Shown: positions 44,456-53,605, numbered from the stretch's first letter. The stretch is DNA of 64,000 nucleotides from Acidobacteriota bacterium (GCA_028876385.1 JAGWSF010000225.1:1-64000); one strand, 5' to 3'. Translations and numbers: made by a program. The notes: generated by a model not told the origin, from the sequence alone.

Positions 44456-45928
44456 TCACCGGTCCACGTCGCCGAGGACCGGGTCGATGGTCGACACGAT
44501 GGCGATGGTGTCGGCGAGCAGGCCGCCACGGGCCAGGGGGGCCATGGCCTGCAGGTTGGTCAGGCTGGCCGAGCGCATGTGCACCCGGTAGGGCTTGGCC
44601 GTGCCGTCGGACACGATGTAGCAGCCGCTCTCGCCGCGGGGGCTCTCGACGGGCACGTAGGCGTCGCCGGGCGGCACCCGGAACCCCTCCGTGTAGAGCT
44701 TGAAGTGGTGGATGAGCGCCTCCATCGACTCGTCGATGCGGCTGCGCGGCGGCGGGGTGATCTTCTTGTCCTGGATGCGGTAGTCGCCGCCCGGCATGGC
44801 GTCCGCGATCTGACGGATGATCCGTATGGACTCCCGGATCTCGTTGAACCGGATGGCGTAGCGGTCCCAGCAGTCACCGTTGGTGCCGACGATCACGTCG
44901 AAATCGACCTTGTCGTAGGCCAGGTAGGGGACATCGCGCCGGACGTCCCAGGCCACCCCGGTGGAGCGCAGCAGCGGCCCGGTCAGGCCGAGGCTGATGG
45001 CGGTGTCGGCGTCGATGGGACCCACCCCGACCAGACGGTTCTGCAGGATGGGCTGACCGGTGAGCAGGTCGTCGTACTCGTCCATCCGCTTGGGGATGGC
45101 CTCGCACAGCGCCAGCACGTCGTCGCGCCACCCGTCGGGCAGGTCGGCCGCCACCCCGCCGGGGCGGAAGAAGTTGTGGTTCATGCGCAGCCCGGTCACC
45201 TTCTCGAAGAAGGCCAGCACCATCTCCCGCTCGCGCCACCCGTAGACCAGCATGTTGATGGCACCCAGGTCGGCGCTGTTGGTGGCGAGCCACAAGAAGT
45301 GCGAGGAGATCCGGTTCAGCTCGCACATGAGCATCCGGATCCACACCGCCCGGGCCGGTATCTCGATGTCGAGGAGGCGCTCCACCGACAGGCAGAAACC
45401 CAACTCGTTGAAGAACGGCGACAGGTAGTCCATCCGGGTCACGTTGGTGCAACCCTGGTGGTACATCAGCTCCTCGCCGGTCTTCTCCATACCGGTGTGG
45501 AGGTAGCCGACCACCGGCTTGGAACGCAGGACCGTCTCCCCGTCGATCTCGACCATGATGCGCAGCACCCCGTGGGTCGAGGGGTGCGACGGGCCGAGGT
45601 TGAGGATCATGCTCTCGTCCTCGGGCGTCTCCACGTCGATGTCGCCCCGATCGAGCTGGACCCCTTCGGGCAGCCTCAGGACCCGACCCGACTCGAGCTC
45701 GAGCTCCTGGGGGGAGGTGCGCGACCGCGGGGCCAGCTCCTGGCTTCCCTCGTCGGTCTTCATCTGCAGCATCTCGTCGATCTCCGCCGACCCCGGTCGG
45801 GGCCGGCCGAGGAGCCGGCCGACCAGCGACTGCTTGGGCGCCGGCCCGGTGGGGACCGGGCCGGCCGGCCCGTCGGTGGGCTGGGGCTCGGTGCCGGTGT
45901 CGCTCATATGGGTGCCGGTGTCGCTCAT
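44456..45928 (-). CDS. nuoD: NADH-quinone oxidoreductase subunit D
   Basis: ATG 45928 overlaps the nuoC stop (ATGA); 490 aa. The core is standard: LNLGPSHPSTHGVLRIMVEIDGE, GYLHTGMEK, CELNRISSHFLWLATNSADLGA, FFRPGGVAADLP and the C-terminal DPVLGDVDR. The first about 90 residues are an extra low-complexity extension. It starts with a tandem copy of MSDTGTH made by a perfect 21-bp duplication, so ATG 45907 could also initiate. Quinone-site subunit. Confidence 0.95.
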   Translation of the reverse strand: MSDTGTHMSDTGTEPQPTDGPAGPVPTGPAPKQSLVGRLLGRPRPGSAEIDEMLQMKTDEGSQELAPRSRTSPQELELESGRVLRLPEGVQLDRGDIDVETPEDESMILNLGPSHPSTHGVLRIMVEIDGETVLRSKPVVGYLHTGMEKTGEELMYHQGCTNVTRMDYLSPFFNELGFCLSVERLLDIEIPARAVWIRMLMCELNRISSHFLWLATNSADLGAINMLVYGWREREMVLAFFEKVTGLRMNHNFFRPGGVAADLPDGWRDDVLALCEAIPKRMDEYDDLLTGQPILQNRLVGVGPIDADTAISLGLTGPLLRSTGVAWDVRRDVPYLAYDKVDFDVIVGTNGDCWDRYAIRFNEIRESIRIIRQIADAMPGGDYRIQDKKITPPPRSRIDESMEALIHHFKLYTEGFRVPPGDAYVPVESPRGESGCYIVSDGTAKPYRVHMRSASLTNLQAMAPLARGGLLADTIAIVSTIDPVLGDVDR

Positions 45929-46467
45929 ATGGTCGCCCCCCTCGGGGCCTCTTTGAACTGCACCGGCACGTGCCCGGTGTCGTAGTCCTTGCGCAGCGGA
46001 TGGCCCTCCCAGTCCTCGGGCATGAGGATGCGGGTCAGATCGGGATGGCCGTCGAAGACCACCCCGAACATGTCGTAGGTCTCCCGCTCGTGGTACTCGG
46101 TGCCGGGCCACAGGCCGAACAGCGACGGCAGCCGGGGATCCGAGGCGGGCACCTGGCAGCGGACCCGGAGACGGCGGTGGTGGGCCATGTCCTGCAGCTC
46201 GACCACCACCTCGAAGCGCTCGGGACGGATGCCGACGGGCAGGTCCCGACCGGGGTGGGTGAGGTAGTCGACCCCGGTGAGACCGATGGGCATGCTGTAG
46301 CCGTCAGCCGCGAGGGCCCGGCACAGCTCGAGGTAGTCCTCCCGGTTGCAGTGGACCACCTTGGCCCCCCGGGAGTCCACCAGCGGGCAGCCGTGCAGCA
46401 GCTCCGGCGGCGGGGGCAGGGCCTCGGTCTCGGTTGCGGTCGGCTCCTCGGCGCTCTGGTCGCTCAT
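45925..46467 (-). CDS. nuoC: NADH-quinone oxidoreductase subunit C
   Basis: 180 aa, ATG 46467 overlapping the nuoB stop by 4 nt. NuoC 30-kDa subunit features: [75 protein letters not shown], the diagnostic C-terminal signature. The N-terminal 20 residues are acidic and Pro/Glu-rich. Peripheral-arm scaffold. Confidence 0.95.
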   Translation of the reverse strand: MSDQSAEEPTATETEALPPPPELLHGCPLVDSRGAKVVHCNREDYLELCRALAADGYSMPIGLTGVDYLTHPGRDLPVGIRPERFEVVVELQDMAHHRRLRVRCQVPASDPRLPSLFGLWPGTEYHERETYDMFGVVFDGHPDLTRILMPEDWEGHPLRKDYDTGHVPVQFKEAPRGATI

Positions 46468-47012
46468 GAAACGCGGACCCGCACGGGCGGGCGAACCGTG
46501 GAGCTGTCGAGATGGATGCCGGCCCCGGTGCCGGTGGCCACCCGGCGGGTGATCTCACCGGTGCGGATCTTCTGGTGGAGGGTGAGGATGGAGTGGATCA
46601 GCGTCTCGGGCCCGGGCGGGCACCCCGGCGCGTAGACGTCCACCGGCACGATCTGATCGACGCCCTGCACGATGGCGTAGTTGTTGAACATGCCACCGGT
46701 GCTGGCGCACACCCCCATGGAGATGACCCACTTGGGTTCCATCATCTGGTCGTAGACCTGGCGCAGCACCGGCGCCATCTTCTGGCTGACCCGGCCGGCG
46801 ACGATCATCACGTCGGCCTGGCGGGGGGAGGCGCGAAAGACCTCCATGCCGAAGCGGGCCAGATCGAAGTTGGCGGCCCCGGCGGCCATCATCTCCATGG
46901 CGCAGCAGGCCAACCCGAAGTTGGCCCCCCACGAGCTGGAGGCCCGGGCCCACTTGACGAAGCCTTCGAGGGTCCCGGTGAGGAAGTTGTGCTGGAGGTT
47001 CTCGAGTCCCAC
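46464..47012 (-). CDS. nuoB: NADH-quinone oxidoreductase subunit B
   Basis: 182 aa. Cluster N2 ligands in [10 protein letters not shown] (tandem Cys), [61 protein letters not shown]. All four N2 cysteines are present. Begins with [17 protein letters not shown]; 8 nt after the nuoA stop. Confidence 0.96.
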   Translation of the reverse strand: MGLENLQHNFLTGTLEGFVKWARASSSWGANFGLACCAMEMMAAGAANFDLARFGMEVFRASPRQADVMIVAGRVSQKMAPVLRQVYDQMMEPKWVISMGVCASTGGMFNNYAIVQGVDQIVPVDVYAPGCPPGPETLIHSILTLHQKIRTGEITRRVATGTGAGIHLDSSTVRPPVRVRVS

Positions 47013-47020
47013 TGAAACTC

Positions 47021-47566
47021 CTATGCGCTCTTCACGGGCTGGTCGTAGGGATTGGGCGCCTCAGCCGGCGCCGGCCGGGCTGCGGGCGGCGGTGAGTCGA
47101 GCGGCCGGGGAGCCACCCCGTTGACCAGCTCGACCGGGCGGGGCACCCGCCGCACCGACGAGGTCGTGCTGCGGGCCAGCTGCACGGGGGCCCGGCCGCC
47201 GCGCCGCTGGCGGGGCCCCCAGTCGAGGGCGCCGTTGGAGACCAGGTAGGCGAAGGCGATGAACACCACCACCGCGAACGCCGCCATCTCAGCCAGGCCG
47301 AAAGTCGACAGCTGGTGGTACATCACCGCCCACGGATAGAGGAAGATCACCTCGATGTCGAAGATGATGAAGATCATCGCCACCAGGTAGAACCGCACCG
47401 GGAAGCGGGCCGCCGGGCGGAAGCGGGGGGCGATCCCCGATTCGTAGGGGCCCTGCTTGGCCGCCGTCGGCCTCTTGGGGCCGAGCGCGCGCGACCCGGC
47501 GGCGGAACCGCCGGCGAAGAGCGCCACGAGGACGATCAGGAGCAAAATCGGCAGGTACTGCACCAC
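47021..47566 (-). CDS. nuoA: NADH-quinone oxidoreductase subunit A
   Basis: 181 aa from GTG 47566 (a second GTG follows directly). First gene of the operon. Three TM helices: [40 protein letters not shown] with the conserved FDxE and [26 protein letters not shown] precedes TM2 as in all NuoA. About 60 extra C-terminal residues are Arg/Pro-rich. TAGCAT lies 8 nt before the start and could be the operon's -10. Confidence 0.95.
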   Translation of the reverse strand: MVQYLPILLLIVLVALFAGGSAAGSRALGPKRPTAAKQGPYESGIAPRFRPAARFPVRFYLVAMIFIIFDIEVIFLYPWAVMYHQLSTFGLAEMAAFAVVVFIAFAYLVSNGALDWGPRQRRGGRAPVQLARSTTSSVRRVPRPVELVNGVAPRPLDSPPPAARPAPAEAPNPYDQPVKSA

Positions 47567-47716
47567 GACCCGGGATGCTACCGCCCGGGGGGACGGCTAC
47601 CGCCAATCGGGCCGGGCCAGCCGGGCCCGGTCCCCCGGGAGAAGGCCGGGCCCGGCCGGCTCCGAGGGCCGGCCCACGGGGAAGTTATAAGCGGGGGGTT
47701 CCGGTAAGTTTCTGAC

Positions 47717-49012
47717 ATGGCCGACGACCACGCCGAGCACCGCTACGACCCCCCGGCACCGCGTCGCTGCGACGTACTGGTGATCGGCGGCGGTCCGTCG
47801 GGCTCGGCCTGCGCCTACTGGCTGGCCAACGCCGGCCACGACGTGGTCATGGTCGAGCGCAAGCGTTACCCCCGGGAGAAGACTTGCGGTGACGGGCTGA
47901 CCCCCCGCTCGGTCCGCCAGCTCGAGGACATGGGCCTGGCCGAGGAGCTCGCCGGCTCCGGCCACCGCTACAGCGGCCTGCGGTCCCACGGCTTCGGGCG
48001 CACCCTGGAGCTGCAGTGGCCCGGCCACCCGACCCTGCCGGGCTACGGGTACGTGATCACCCGCAAGGACCTCGACGCCCTCGTCGCCGAGAGAGCCGCC
48101 AAGGCGGGGGCCACGGTGTGGGACGCCACCGAGGCGGTGGAGCCCATCACCGTCAATGGGCTGGTCCGCGGCGCGCTGGTCAAGCCCAAGGGCGGCGACG
48201 GCGGCCCGGTCGAGGTCAGAGCCCGCTACACCGTGGTGGCCGACGGGGCCAACTCCCGGTTCGGGCGCAGCCTGGGCACCAGCCGCAACCGCTCCTACCC
48301 GCTGGGTATGGCCATCCGGGGCTACTGGACCTCGCCCCGACACGACGAGCCGTGGATCGACAGCTGGCTCGACATCCGGGACCGGGCCGGCAACGTCCTC
48401 CCCGGCTACGGGTGGATCTTCCCGGTGGGCGACGGGCGGATCAACGTGGGCGTGGGCCTGCTGTCGACGTTCAACCAGTGGAAGGCCGTCAACACCACCC
48501 ACCTCCTGCAGAGCTTCGCCGAGTACGCGCCGCCGTCGTGGGACATCCGCCCCGAGACGGCTTGCGGGCCGGCCACCGGCGGCCGTCTCCCCATGGGCCT
48601 GTCGGTCGGCCCCCACTCGGGCCCGACCTGGCTGGTCGTGGGCGACGCCGGGGGCACCATCAACCCGTTCAACGGCGAGGGCATCGCCTACGCCTACGAG
48701 TCGGGGCGCTGGGCCGCCGAAGCGGTCGACCTGGCCTTGAGCAGCGGAGACGGCCTGGCCCTGACCTCCTACGAGCAGCGCCTGCACGCCGAGTACGACC
48801 TGTACTACCGCGTGGCCCGCGCCTTTGTCCGGGTGATCGGCCATCCCGAGATCATGCGGGTGCTGGTCAGCACCGGCATGCGCAGCCGCAGCCTCATGGA
48901 GTGGGTCCTGCGCATCATGGCCAACCTGCTGCGCCCCGACGAGCTGGGTCCGGCCGAGGCCGCCTACCGAGCCCTCGTCAAGCTGTCACGGCTCGTGCCA
49001 GAAGCTGCCTGA
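47717..49012 (+). CDS. geranylgeranyl reductase family flavoprotein (menaquinone reductase-like)
   Basis: 431 aa from ATG 47717; TAAGTT lies 6 nt before the ATG, so the transcript may be leaderless. FAD-binding motif DVLVIGGGPSGSACAYWLANAGHDVVMVERKRYPREKTCGDGL, substrate-side YVITRKDLDALVAERA, GANSRFGRSLG, and the FAD ribityl motif VVGDAGGTINPFNGEGIAYAYESG. Family members saturate isoprenoid chains, for example the beta-isoprene of menaquinone (MenJ). Its divergence from the complex I operon fits a quinone-modifying role, which is inference. Confidence 0.88.
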   Translation: MADDHAEHRYDPPAPRRCDVLVIGGGPSGSACAYWLANAGHDVVMVERKRYPREKTCGDGLTPRSVRQLEDMGLAEELAGSGHRYSGLRSHGFGRTLELQWPGHPTLPGYGYVITRKDLDALVAERAAKAGATVWDATEAVEPITVNGLVRGALVKPKGGDGGPVEVRARYTVVADGANSRFGRSLGTSRNRSYPLGMAIRGYWTSPRHDEPWIDSWLDIRDRAGNVLPGYGWIFPVGDGRINVGVGLLSTFNQWKAVNTTHLLQSFAEYAPPSWDIRPETACGPATGGRLPMGLSVGPHSGPTWLVVGDAGGTINPFNGEGIAYAYESGRWAAEAVDLALSSGDGLALTSYEQRLHAEYDLYYRVARAFVRVIGHPEIMRVLVSTGMRSRSLMEWVLRIMANLLRPDELGPAEAAYRALVKLSRLVPEAA

Positions 49013-49015
49013 CCG

Positions 49016-50290
49016 CTATCCGGCGGCGGCCGCGAACGCCTCGACGGTGGCCTCCAGGTCGGAGTCGGTGTGGGCCAGGCTGGGGAACATGACCTCGTAG
49101 GCCCCGGGAGCGACCGCCACCCCCCGCTCGAGCAGGCCGTGCATCAGGCCCGGGTAGCGCCCGGTGGCGGCCGAGGCCTTGGACCCGTCGTAGTCGACCA
49201 CGGGCTCGGCGGCGAAGAACAGGCCCAGCAGGGGCCCGGCCACCGGCACCTGGACCCCGGCACCGAGGGCCGCGCCCAGACCGGCGGCCAGGCCGGCCAC
49301 CCGCCCGGTCAGCTCCCGGTAGGCGTCGCGGTCGAGGAGGGAGAGCACGGCCAGCCCGGCGGCGGTGGCGAGGGGGTTACCCGACAGGGTCCCGGCCTGA
49401 TAGACGGGCCCGACCGGGGCCAACTGCTCCATCAGATCGCGCCGGCCGGCGAAGGCGGCCAGAGGGAGGCCGCCGCCGATCACCTTCCCGAAGCACCACA
49501 GGTCGGGGCGGACCCCGGTCACCTCGGCGGCGCCGCCGTAGGCCAAACGGAAGCCGGTGATCACCTCGTCGAAGATGAGCACCGTGCCGGTCCGGTCGCA
49601 CTCGGCCCGCAGGCCCTCGAGGAAACCGGGGGCGGGAGGCACCAGTCCCATGTTGGCGGCGACCGGCTCGACGATGACGCAGGCCTCCTCGCCGGTGAGC
49701 GCCGGCACCTGGTTGTAGGGGACGACCAGGGTGTCGGCCACCGCGGCGCGGGTCACCCCGGCCGACGCCGGCAAACCCAGCGTGGCCACCCCGCTGCCCC
49801 CACCGGCGAGCAGGCCGTCGCTGTGGCCGTGGTAGCAGCCCGAGAACAGCACGATCCGGTCCCGCCCGGTGGCGCCGCGTGCCACCCGCACCGCCGACAT
49901 GGTCGCCTCGGTGCCGCTGTTGACGAGCCGCACCAGGTCGCAGCCGGGAACCCGGGCCGATATCTCCTCGGCCAGGCGCACCTCGCGCTCGGTCGGAGCC
50001 CCGAAGGAGGTGCCGTCCCCCGCCGCTGCGACTATGGCCTCGACCACCTTGGGGTGGGCGTGGCCGAGGATGGACGCCCCGTAGGACTGCACGAAGTCGA
50101 TGTAGCGATGGCCGTCCACGTCCCACACGTAGGCCCCTTGGGCCCGGGCCACGAAGTACGGGGTGCCCCCCACCGAGCGGAAGGCCCGTACCGGCGAGTT
50201 CACCCCCCCGGGTATCACCCGCTGGGCCCGGTCGAAGAGGGCTTCGGAGCGGGTCGCCGCGCCCGGATGGCCCGTGGTCGGCTCAGCCAT
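49016..50290 (-). CDS. hemL: glutamate-1-semialdehyde 2,1-aminomutase
   Basis: 424 aa; ATG 50290 overlaps the hemB end by 8 nt. Class-III aminotransferase: IPGGVNSPVRAFRSVGGTPYFVARAQGAYVWDVDG opening, LVNSGTEATMSAVRVARGATGR, GCYHGHSDGLL, ILIFDEVITGFR and the PLP lysine in LWCFGKVIGGGLP. Makes 5-aminolevulinate from glutamate-1-semialdehyde, the C5 route, matching hemA nearby. It stops 4 nt from the convergent flavoprotein gene. Confidence 0.96.
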   Translation of the reverse strand: MAEPTTGHPGAATRSEALFDRAQRVIPGGVNSPVRAFRSVGGTPYFVARAQGAYVWDVDGHRYIDFVQSYGASILGHAHPKVVEAIVAAAGDGTSFGAPTEREVRLAEEISARVPGCDLVRLVNSGTEATMSAVRVARGATGRDRIVLFSGCYHGHSDGLLAGGGSGVATLGLPASAGVTRAAVADTLVVPYNQVPALTGEEACVIVEPVAANMGLVPPAPGFLEGLRAECDRTGTVLIFDEVITGFRLAYGGAAEVTGVRPDLWCFGKVIGGGLPLAAFAGRRDLMEQLAPVGPVYQAGTLSGNPLATAAGLAVLSLLDRDAYRELTGRVAGLAAGLGAALGAGVQVPVAGPLLGLFFAAEPVVDYDGSKASAATGRYPGLMHGLLERGVAVAPGAYEVMFPSLAHTDSDLEATVEAFAAAAG

Positions 50291-51266
50291 TGAGCACCTC
50301 CGCCAGCTCGCCGGCCAGGTAGGTGAGGATGACGTCGGCCCCCGCCCGTTTGATGGCCATGGTGTGCTCGAGGGCCACCGCCGGCCCGTCGATCCATCCC
50401 TGGGCGGCGGCCGCCTTGATCATCGAGTACTCCCCGGAGACGTGGTAGGCGGCGACGGGCAGGTCGACCCTCCGGCGAACCTCGGCGATCACGTCGAGGT
50501 AGGCCAGGGCGGGCTTGACCATCACCATGTCGGCGCCCTCGGCGACGTCGAGGAGGACCTCCCGCACGGCCTCACGCCGGTTGCGGTGATCCTGCTGGTA
50601 GCCGCAACGGTCCCCGCCACCGGCGATGGTCACGTCCACGGCGTCGCGGAAGGGCCCGTAGAGGGCGGACGCGAACTTGGCGGCGTAGGCGAGGATGGGC
50701 CGCGACGCGAAGCCGCCCCCGTCGAGGGCCTGGCGGATGGCCGCCACCTGGCCGTCCATCATCCCCGAGGGCGCGACCATGTCGGCTCCGGCCTCAGCCT
50801 GGGCCAGGGCGACGGCCTGGTAGCGCTCGAGGGTCGCATCGTTATCCACCGCGCCGCGCCGGTCGACGATCCCGCAATGGCCGTGGTCGGTGTACTCGTC
50901 GAGACACAGGTCGGCGATGAGCACCATCTGCCCGCCGAGCTCCTCGGCCAGGCGGCGTAGGGCCACCTGGACGATCCCTTGGGGATCGGAAGCCCCGCTC
51001 CCGATGGCGTCCTTGGCCACCGGGACGCCGAACAGCACGAGAGCGGGCACCCCGAGCGAGTGCAGGCGACGGGCTTCTGAGACCAGGCTGTCCACCGTGT
51101 GCTGGACCACCCCCGGCAGGGAGCCGATGGGCTGGGGGGTGTCTATGCCCTCCCGGACGAACAGGGGGGCGATGAGGTCATCGGGCGACAGGTCCGTCTC
51201 GGCCACCATCTGACGCAGGCGGGGATGGGCGCGCAGGCGGCGCATACGGGTCTCGGGGAATCCCAC
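50283..51266 (-). CDS. hemB: delta-aminolevulinic acid dehydratase (porphobilinogen synthase)
   Basis: 327 aa from ATG 51266. Motifs: RRLRAHPRLRQMVAETDLSPDDLIAPLFVREG, metal loop DLCLDEYTDHGHCG, VAPSGMMDGQVAAIR, YAAKFASALYGPFRDA with the first Schiff-base Lys, and MVMVKPALAYLDVI with the second. The metal loop keeps two of the three Zn cysteines, with Asp in the middle position, an intermediate type between Zn and Mg enzymes. First gene of the hemB-hemL pair. Confidence 0.96.
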   Translation of the reverse strand: MGFPETRMRRLRAHPRLRQMVAETDLSPDDLIAPLFVREGIDTPQPIGSLPGVVQHTVDSLVSEARRLHSLGVPALVLFGVPVAKDAIGSGASDPQGIVQVALRRLAEELGGQMVLIADLCLDEYTDHGHCGIVDRRGAVDNDATLERYQAVALAQAEAGADMVAPSGMMDGQVAAIRQALDGGGFASRPILAYAAKFASALYGPFRDAVDVTIAGGGDRCGYQQDHRNRREAVREVLLDVAEGADMVMVKPALAYLDVIAEVRRRVDLPVAAYHVSGEYSMIKAAAAQGWIDGPAVALEHTMAIKRAGADVILTYLAGELAEVLNG

Positions 51267-51303
51267 AAGGGGCAGGCTACAGGCTAAAAACCTCCAAATT
51301 TAG

Positions 51304-51333
51304 TTGTAAGTTTCCTTAACTCTGTGTTACATT
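51304..51333 (+). promoter_or_regulatory. promoter of the Hsp20 gene
   Basis: TTGTAA (51304-51309), 18-nt spacer, TACATT (51328-51333), in a strikingly AT-rich 117-bp region between hemB and hsp20. CTAAA and TTTAG form a small dyad just upstream (51285-51304). I do not see a HAIR or CIRCE element. Confidence 0.5.
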
Positions 51334-51382
51334 GATCCTGCGACAAGTTGGGTAGTTCAGATTGAAAGGAGTGGGTCATCAA

Positions 51383-51802
51383 ATGTTGATGCGCACCGAT
51401 CCGTTCCGGGAGTTGGACCGGCTCACGAGCCAGGTGTTCGGCACCCCGGCCCGCCCGGCCGCCATGCCCATGGACGCCTTCCGTTCGGGCGATCAGTTCG
51501 TGGTCGAGATGGATCTGCCGGGCGTGGTACCGGAATCCATCGACCTGACCGTCGAGCGCAACGTGCTCACGGTCCACGCCAAGAGGGAGCGCCACAACGC
51601 CGAGGCGGCCGAGTTGTTGGTGGCCGAGCGGCCCTACGGCACCTTCAGCCGCCAGCTGTTCCTCGGGGAGACCCTTGATGCCGAGCACCTCTCGGCCCGT
51701 TACCAGGACGGGGTCCTCCGCATCGAGATCCCCGTGGCCGAACAGGCCAAGCCGCGCAAGATCGCCGTCGAGGTGGGCAACCGGGAGGCGCTGACCGTCT
51801 GA
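51383..51802 (+). CDS. Hsp20/alpha-crystallin small heat-shock protein
   Basis: 139 aa from ATG 51383, with AAAGGAG 11 nt upstream; ATG 51389 is a close alternative. Opens [20 protein letters not shown], typical of actinobacterial Hsp18. The alpha-crystallin domain spans residues about 35-130: [41 protein letters not shown] and [21 protein letters not shown] with the I-x-I/V anchor. ATP-independent holdase chaperone. The MerR-like regulator gene follows after a repeat-rich 170-bp spacer. Confidence 0.93.
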   Translation: MLMRTDPFRELDRLTSQVFGTPARPAAMPMDAFRSGDQFVVEMDLPGVVPESIDLTVERNVLTVHAKRERHNAEAAELLVAERPYGTFSRQLFLGETLDAEHLSARYQDGVLRIEIPVAEQAKPRKIAVEVGNREALTV

Positions 51803-51876
51803 TCGCCGTCGGTCTGATCGCTGACCGTCTGATCGCCGTCGGTCTGATCGCCGTCCGTCTGATCACCGTCCGTCGG
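51791..51876. repeat. 30-bp tandem repeat across the hsp20 stop codon
   Basis: The 30-bp unit starting CTGACCGTCTGATCGCC is perfect at 51791-51820 and 51821-51850, with a partial third copy to 51876. Each unit is itself two similar 15-mers. The first copy includes the last codons and the TGA of hsp20. Confidence 0.8.
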
Positions 51877-51970
51877 ACCGCGGTCCGGGACGTCCCGCTG
51901 TAATTACGCACGGAAGGAGTTGGAACCGGGGTGGGTGGTCCGCCGGCCGCCCACCCCTTCGATCACCGTC

Positions 51971-52267
51971 ATGCCGCTTCCCTTCGACGACATACACGCG
52001 CCCTTCTACACCGTGGGACAGGTTTCCTCGATGCTCGACGTGCAGCCGGCCTACCTGCGCCGCCTCGACTCCGAGCAGCTGGTGTGCCCGGGGCGCTCCG
52101 AGGGTGGACAGCGCCGCTACAGCCGGGCCGAGATCGCCATGGTGCAGCGCGTCACCGAGCTGGCCGGTGAGGGGATGACCCTGGCCGGGATCAAGCGCCT
52201 CCTCGCCCTCGAGGCGCAGGTGGCCGCGCTCGAGGCCGAGATCCGCCGACTGTCGGGAACCACCTGA
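51971..52267 (+). CDS. MerR-family regulator (HspR-like position)
   Basis: 98 aa from ATG 51971. HTH and wing: YTVGQVSSMLDVQPAYLRRLDSEQLVCPGRSEGGQRRYSRAEIAMVQRVTEL, then MTLAGIKRLL and a short coiled dimerisation helix (EAQVAALEAEIRRL). GGAAGGAG at 51912-51919 is far from this ATG; a GTG at 51935 or the TTG at 51920 may be the true start. Short MerR proteins paired with Hsp20 in actinobacteria usually autoregulate heat-shock genes. Confidence 0.8.
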   Translation: MPLPFDDIHAPFYTVGQVSSMLDVQPAYLRRLDSEQLVCPGRSEGGQRRYSRAEIAMVQRVTELAGEGMTLAGIKRLLALEAQVAALEAEIRRLSGTT

Positions 52268-52283
52268 TCGACCGGGCGCCCGG

Positions 52284-52970
52284 TCAGGTCAGGCCGGCGG
52301 CCCGGCCGGCGAGATCCATGGCGTAGCCGAACAAGGCCTCGAAATCGGTGCTGCCCCCCTTGTAGTGGCCGAACAGCTCCAGGCTGACCATCCCCACCAG
52401 GGAGGTCCAGGCCAGCACCGCGGCGGTCACCGTGGCGGTGTCGCGGCCGGGCAGCAGGGCCTGCCGGATGGGCTCGACCACCTCGTCGGGGAAAGGGGCG
52501 GGGGGAGCCACGACTTCGGGGGGCCGGGCGCCGGGCGCGTCGCGCAGGATGCCCGCCACCGCGTCGGTGATGCGCAGCGCGGCCGGCACGGTGGCTTCCG
52601 GCGCGGCGTAGCCGGGCACCGGCGAGCCGTAGATGAGGGCCCACTGCTGGGGGTGTAGGTGACCCCAGGACCGCACCGCCCGGCACAGGGCCCGCCAACG
52701 CTCCAGCGGACTCCCGGCGGCCTCCCCCACCGCAGCGTGGGCCGTCTCGCCGACGCCCTCATAGGCCTCGAGGATCAAAGCCGTTAGCAGCGCGTCCCGG
52801 GACGGGAAATAGCGGTACAGGGCCGACGGCACCATCCCCAGGCGACGGGCCACCGATCGCAGGGACAGCGCCGAGGGACCCACCTCGGCCAGCTCATCCC
52901 GGGCGGCCTGCAGTATCTCCTTGGTGAGCTCGGCCCGGACCCGGGCCCGGGCCGTCTGGCCGGCGGTCAT
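52284..52970 (-). CDS. TetR-family regulator with WHG-type C-terminal domain
   Basis: 228 aa. N-terminal HTH: EILQAARDELAEVGPSALSLRSVARRLGMVPSALYRYFPSRDALLTALI. The C-terminal half (ERWRALCRAVRSWGHLHPQQWALIYGSPVPGY) is the TetR_C_13/WHG pattern common in actinobacteria. Divergent from the F420-dependent nitroreductase-like gene across a 73-bp spacer with matching inverted repeats, so it probably represses that gene. Confidence 0.87.
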   Translation of the reverse strand: MTAGQTARARVRAELTKEILQAARDELAEVGPSALSLRSVARRLGMVPSALYRYFPSRDALLTALILEAYEGVGETAHAAVGEAAGSPLERWRALCRAVRSWGHLHPQQWALIYGSPVPGYAAPEATVPAALRITDAVAGILRDAPGARPPEVVAPPAPFPDEVVEPIRQALLPGRDTATVTAAVLAWTSLVGMVSLELFGHYKGGSTDFEALFGYAMDLAGRAAGLT

Positions 52971-52992
52971 GTCCCCAACCTAGCAACTCACC

Positions 52993-53035
52993 GAGAACAT
53001 TCGTCGTTGACGTGAACGCTGTTCTCTCTTAGGAT
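52993..53035 (+). promoter_or_regulatory. promoter and operator of the F420 nitroreductase-like gene
   Basis: TTGACG (53007-53012), 17-nt spacer, TAGGAT (53030-53035), then 8 nt to ATG 53044. GAGAACA (52993-52999) and TGTTCTC (53020-53026) form a 7-bp inverted repeat that brackets the -35, and TGAACG/CGTTCA (53013, 53039) a second one around the -10. Confidence 0.6.
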
Positions 53036-53043
53036 CAACGTTC

Positions 53044-53499
53044 ATGGACACTACCTACAGAACGCCCGACTGGTTCACCCGCAACGTGTTGAACCGCCTG
53101 GTGGCGGGCGCCACCCGGGCCGGGGTGAGCATCCTCGGTTCCCGTGAGCTCGAGGTGAGGGGGCGTCGATCGGGCCAGACCCGCCGGACCCCGGTCAACC
53201 TGCTGGACCTCGACGGCGCCCGCTACCTGGTGGCCCCACGGGGTGAAACCGAGTGGGTGCGCAACGTCCGCGCCGCGGACGGCGCGATCACCCTCCGGCG
53301 GGGCCGGCACCGGGAGAGCTTCCGAGCCGTGGAGCTCGTCGACGAGGCCAAGGCCCCGGTGCTGCGCGCCTACCTGCGGCGCTGGAAGTTCGAGGTGGGC
53401 ATGTTCTTCGAGGGGGTCGGGCCCGACTCGAGCGACGCCGAGCTCACCGCCGCCGGCAGCCGCCACCCGGTGTTCGTACTGCAATCCGAGCGGCCCTGA
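53044..53499 (+). CDS. deazaflavin (F420)-dependent nitroreductase family protein
   Basis: 151 aa. Split beta-barrel (Ddn-like) protein: LEVRGRRSGQTRRTPVNLLDLDGARYLVAPRGETEWVRNVRAADGAITLRRGRH is the classical block for F420 binding (G-R-x-S-G-x-x-R and W-V-R-N). The C-terminal VFVLQ closes the barrel. Mycobacterial Ddn reduces nitro compounds and quinones; the native substrate here is unknown. Likely leaderless and TetR controlled. Confidence 0.85.
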   Translation: MDTTYRTPDWFTRNVLNRLVAGATRAGVSILGSRELEVRGRRSGQTRRTPVNLLDLDGARYLVAPRGETEWVRNVRAADGAITLRRGRHRESFRAVELVDEAKAPVLRAYLRRWKFEVGMFFEGVGPDSSDAELTAAGSRHPVFVLQSERP

Positions 53500-53551
53500 A
53501 TCCCTGCCACCTGGGCCGAAGCCGGGGCCTCGGGCGTCGCGGTCACGACCG

Positions 53552-53605
53552 CGGCGCCGATCAGGACCGGGGCGCCGATCAGAACCGGGGCGCCGGTCAG
53601 GACCG
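53552..53605. repeat. three tandem 18-bp repeats at the end of cobA-hemD
   Basis: GGCGCCGATCAGGACCGG and two near-identical copies (one and two mismatches) at 53552, 53570 and 53588. The last copy covers the stop codon of the minus-strand gene. Each unit contains GGCGCC. Confidence 0.75.
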
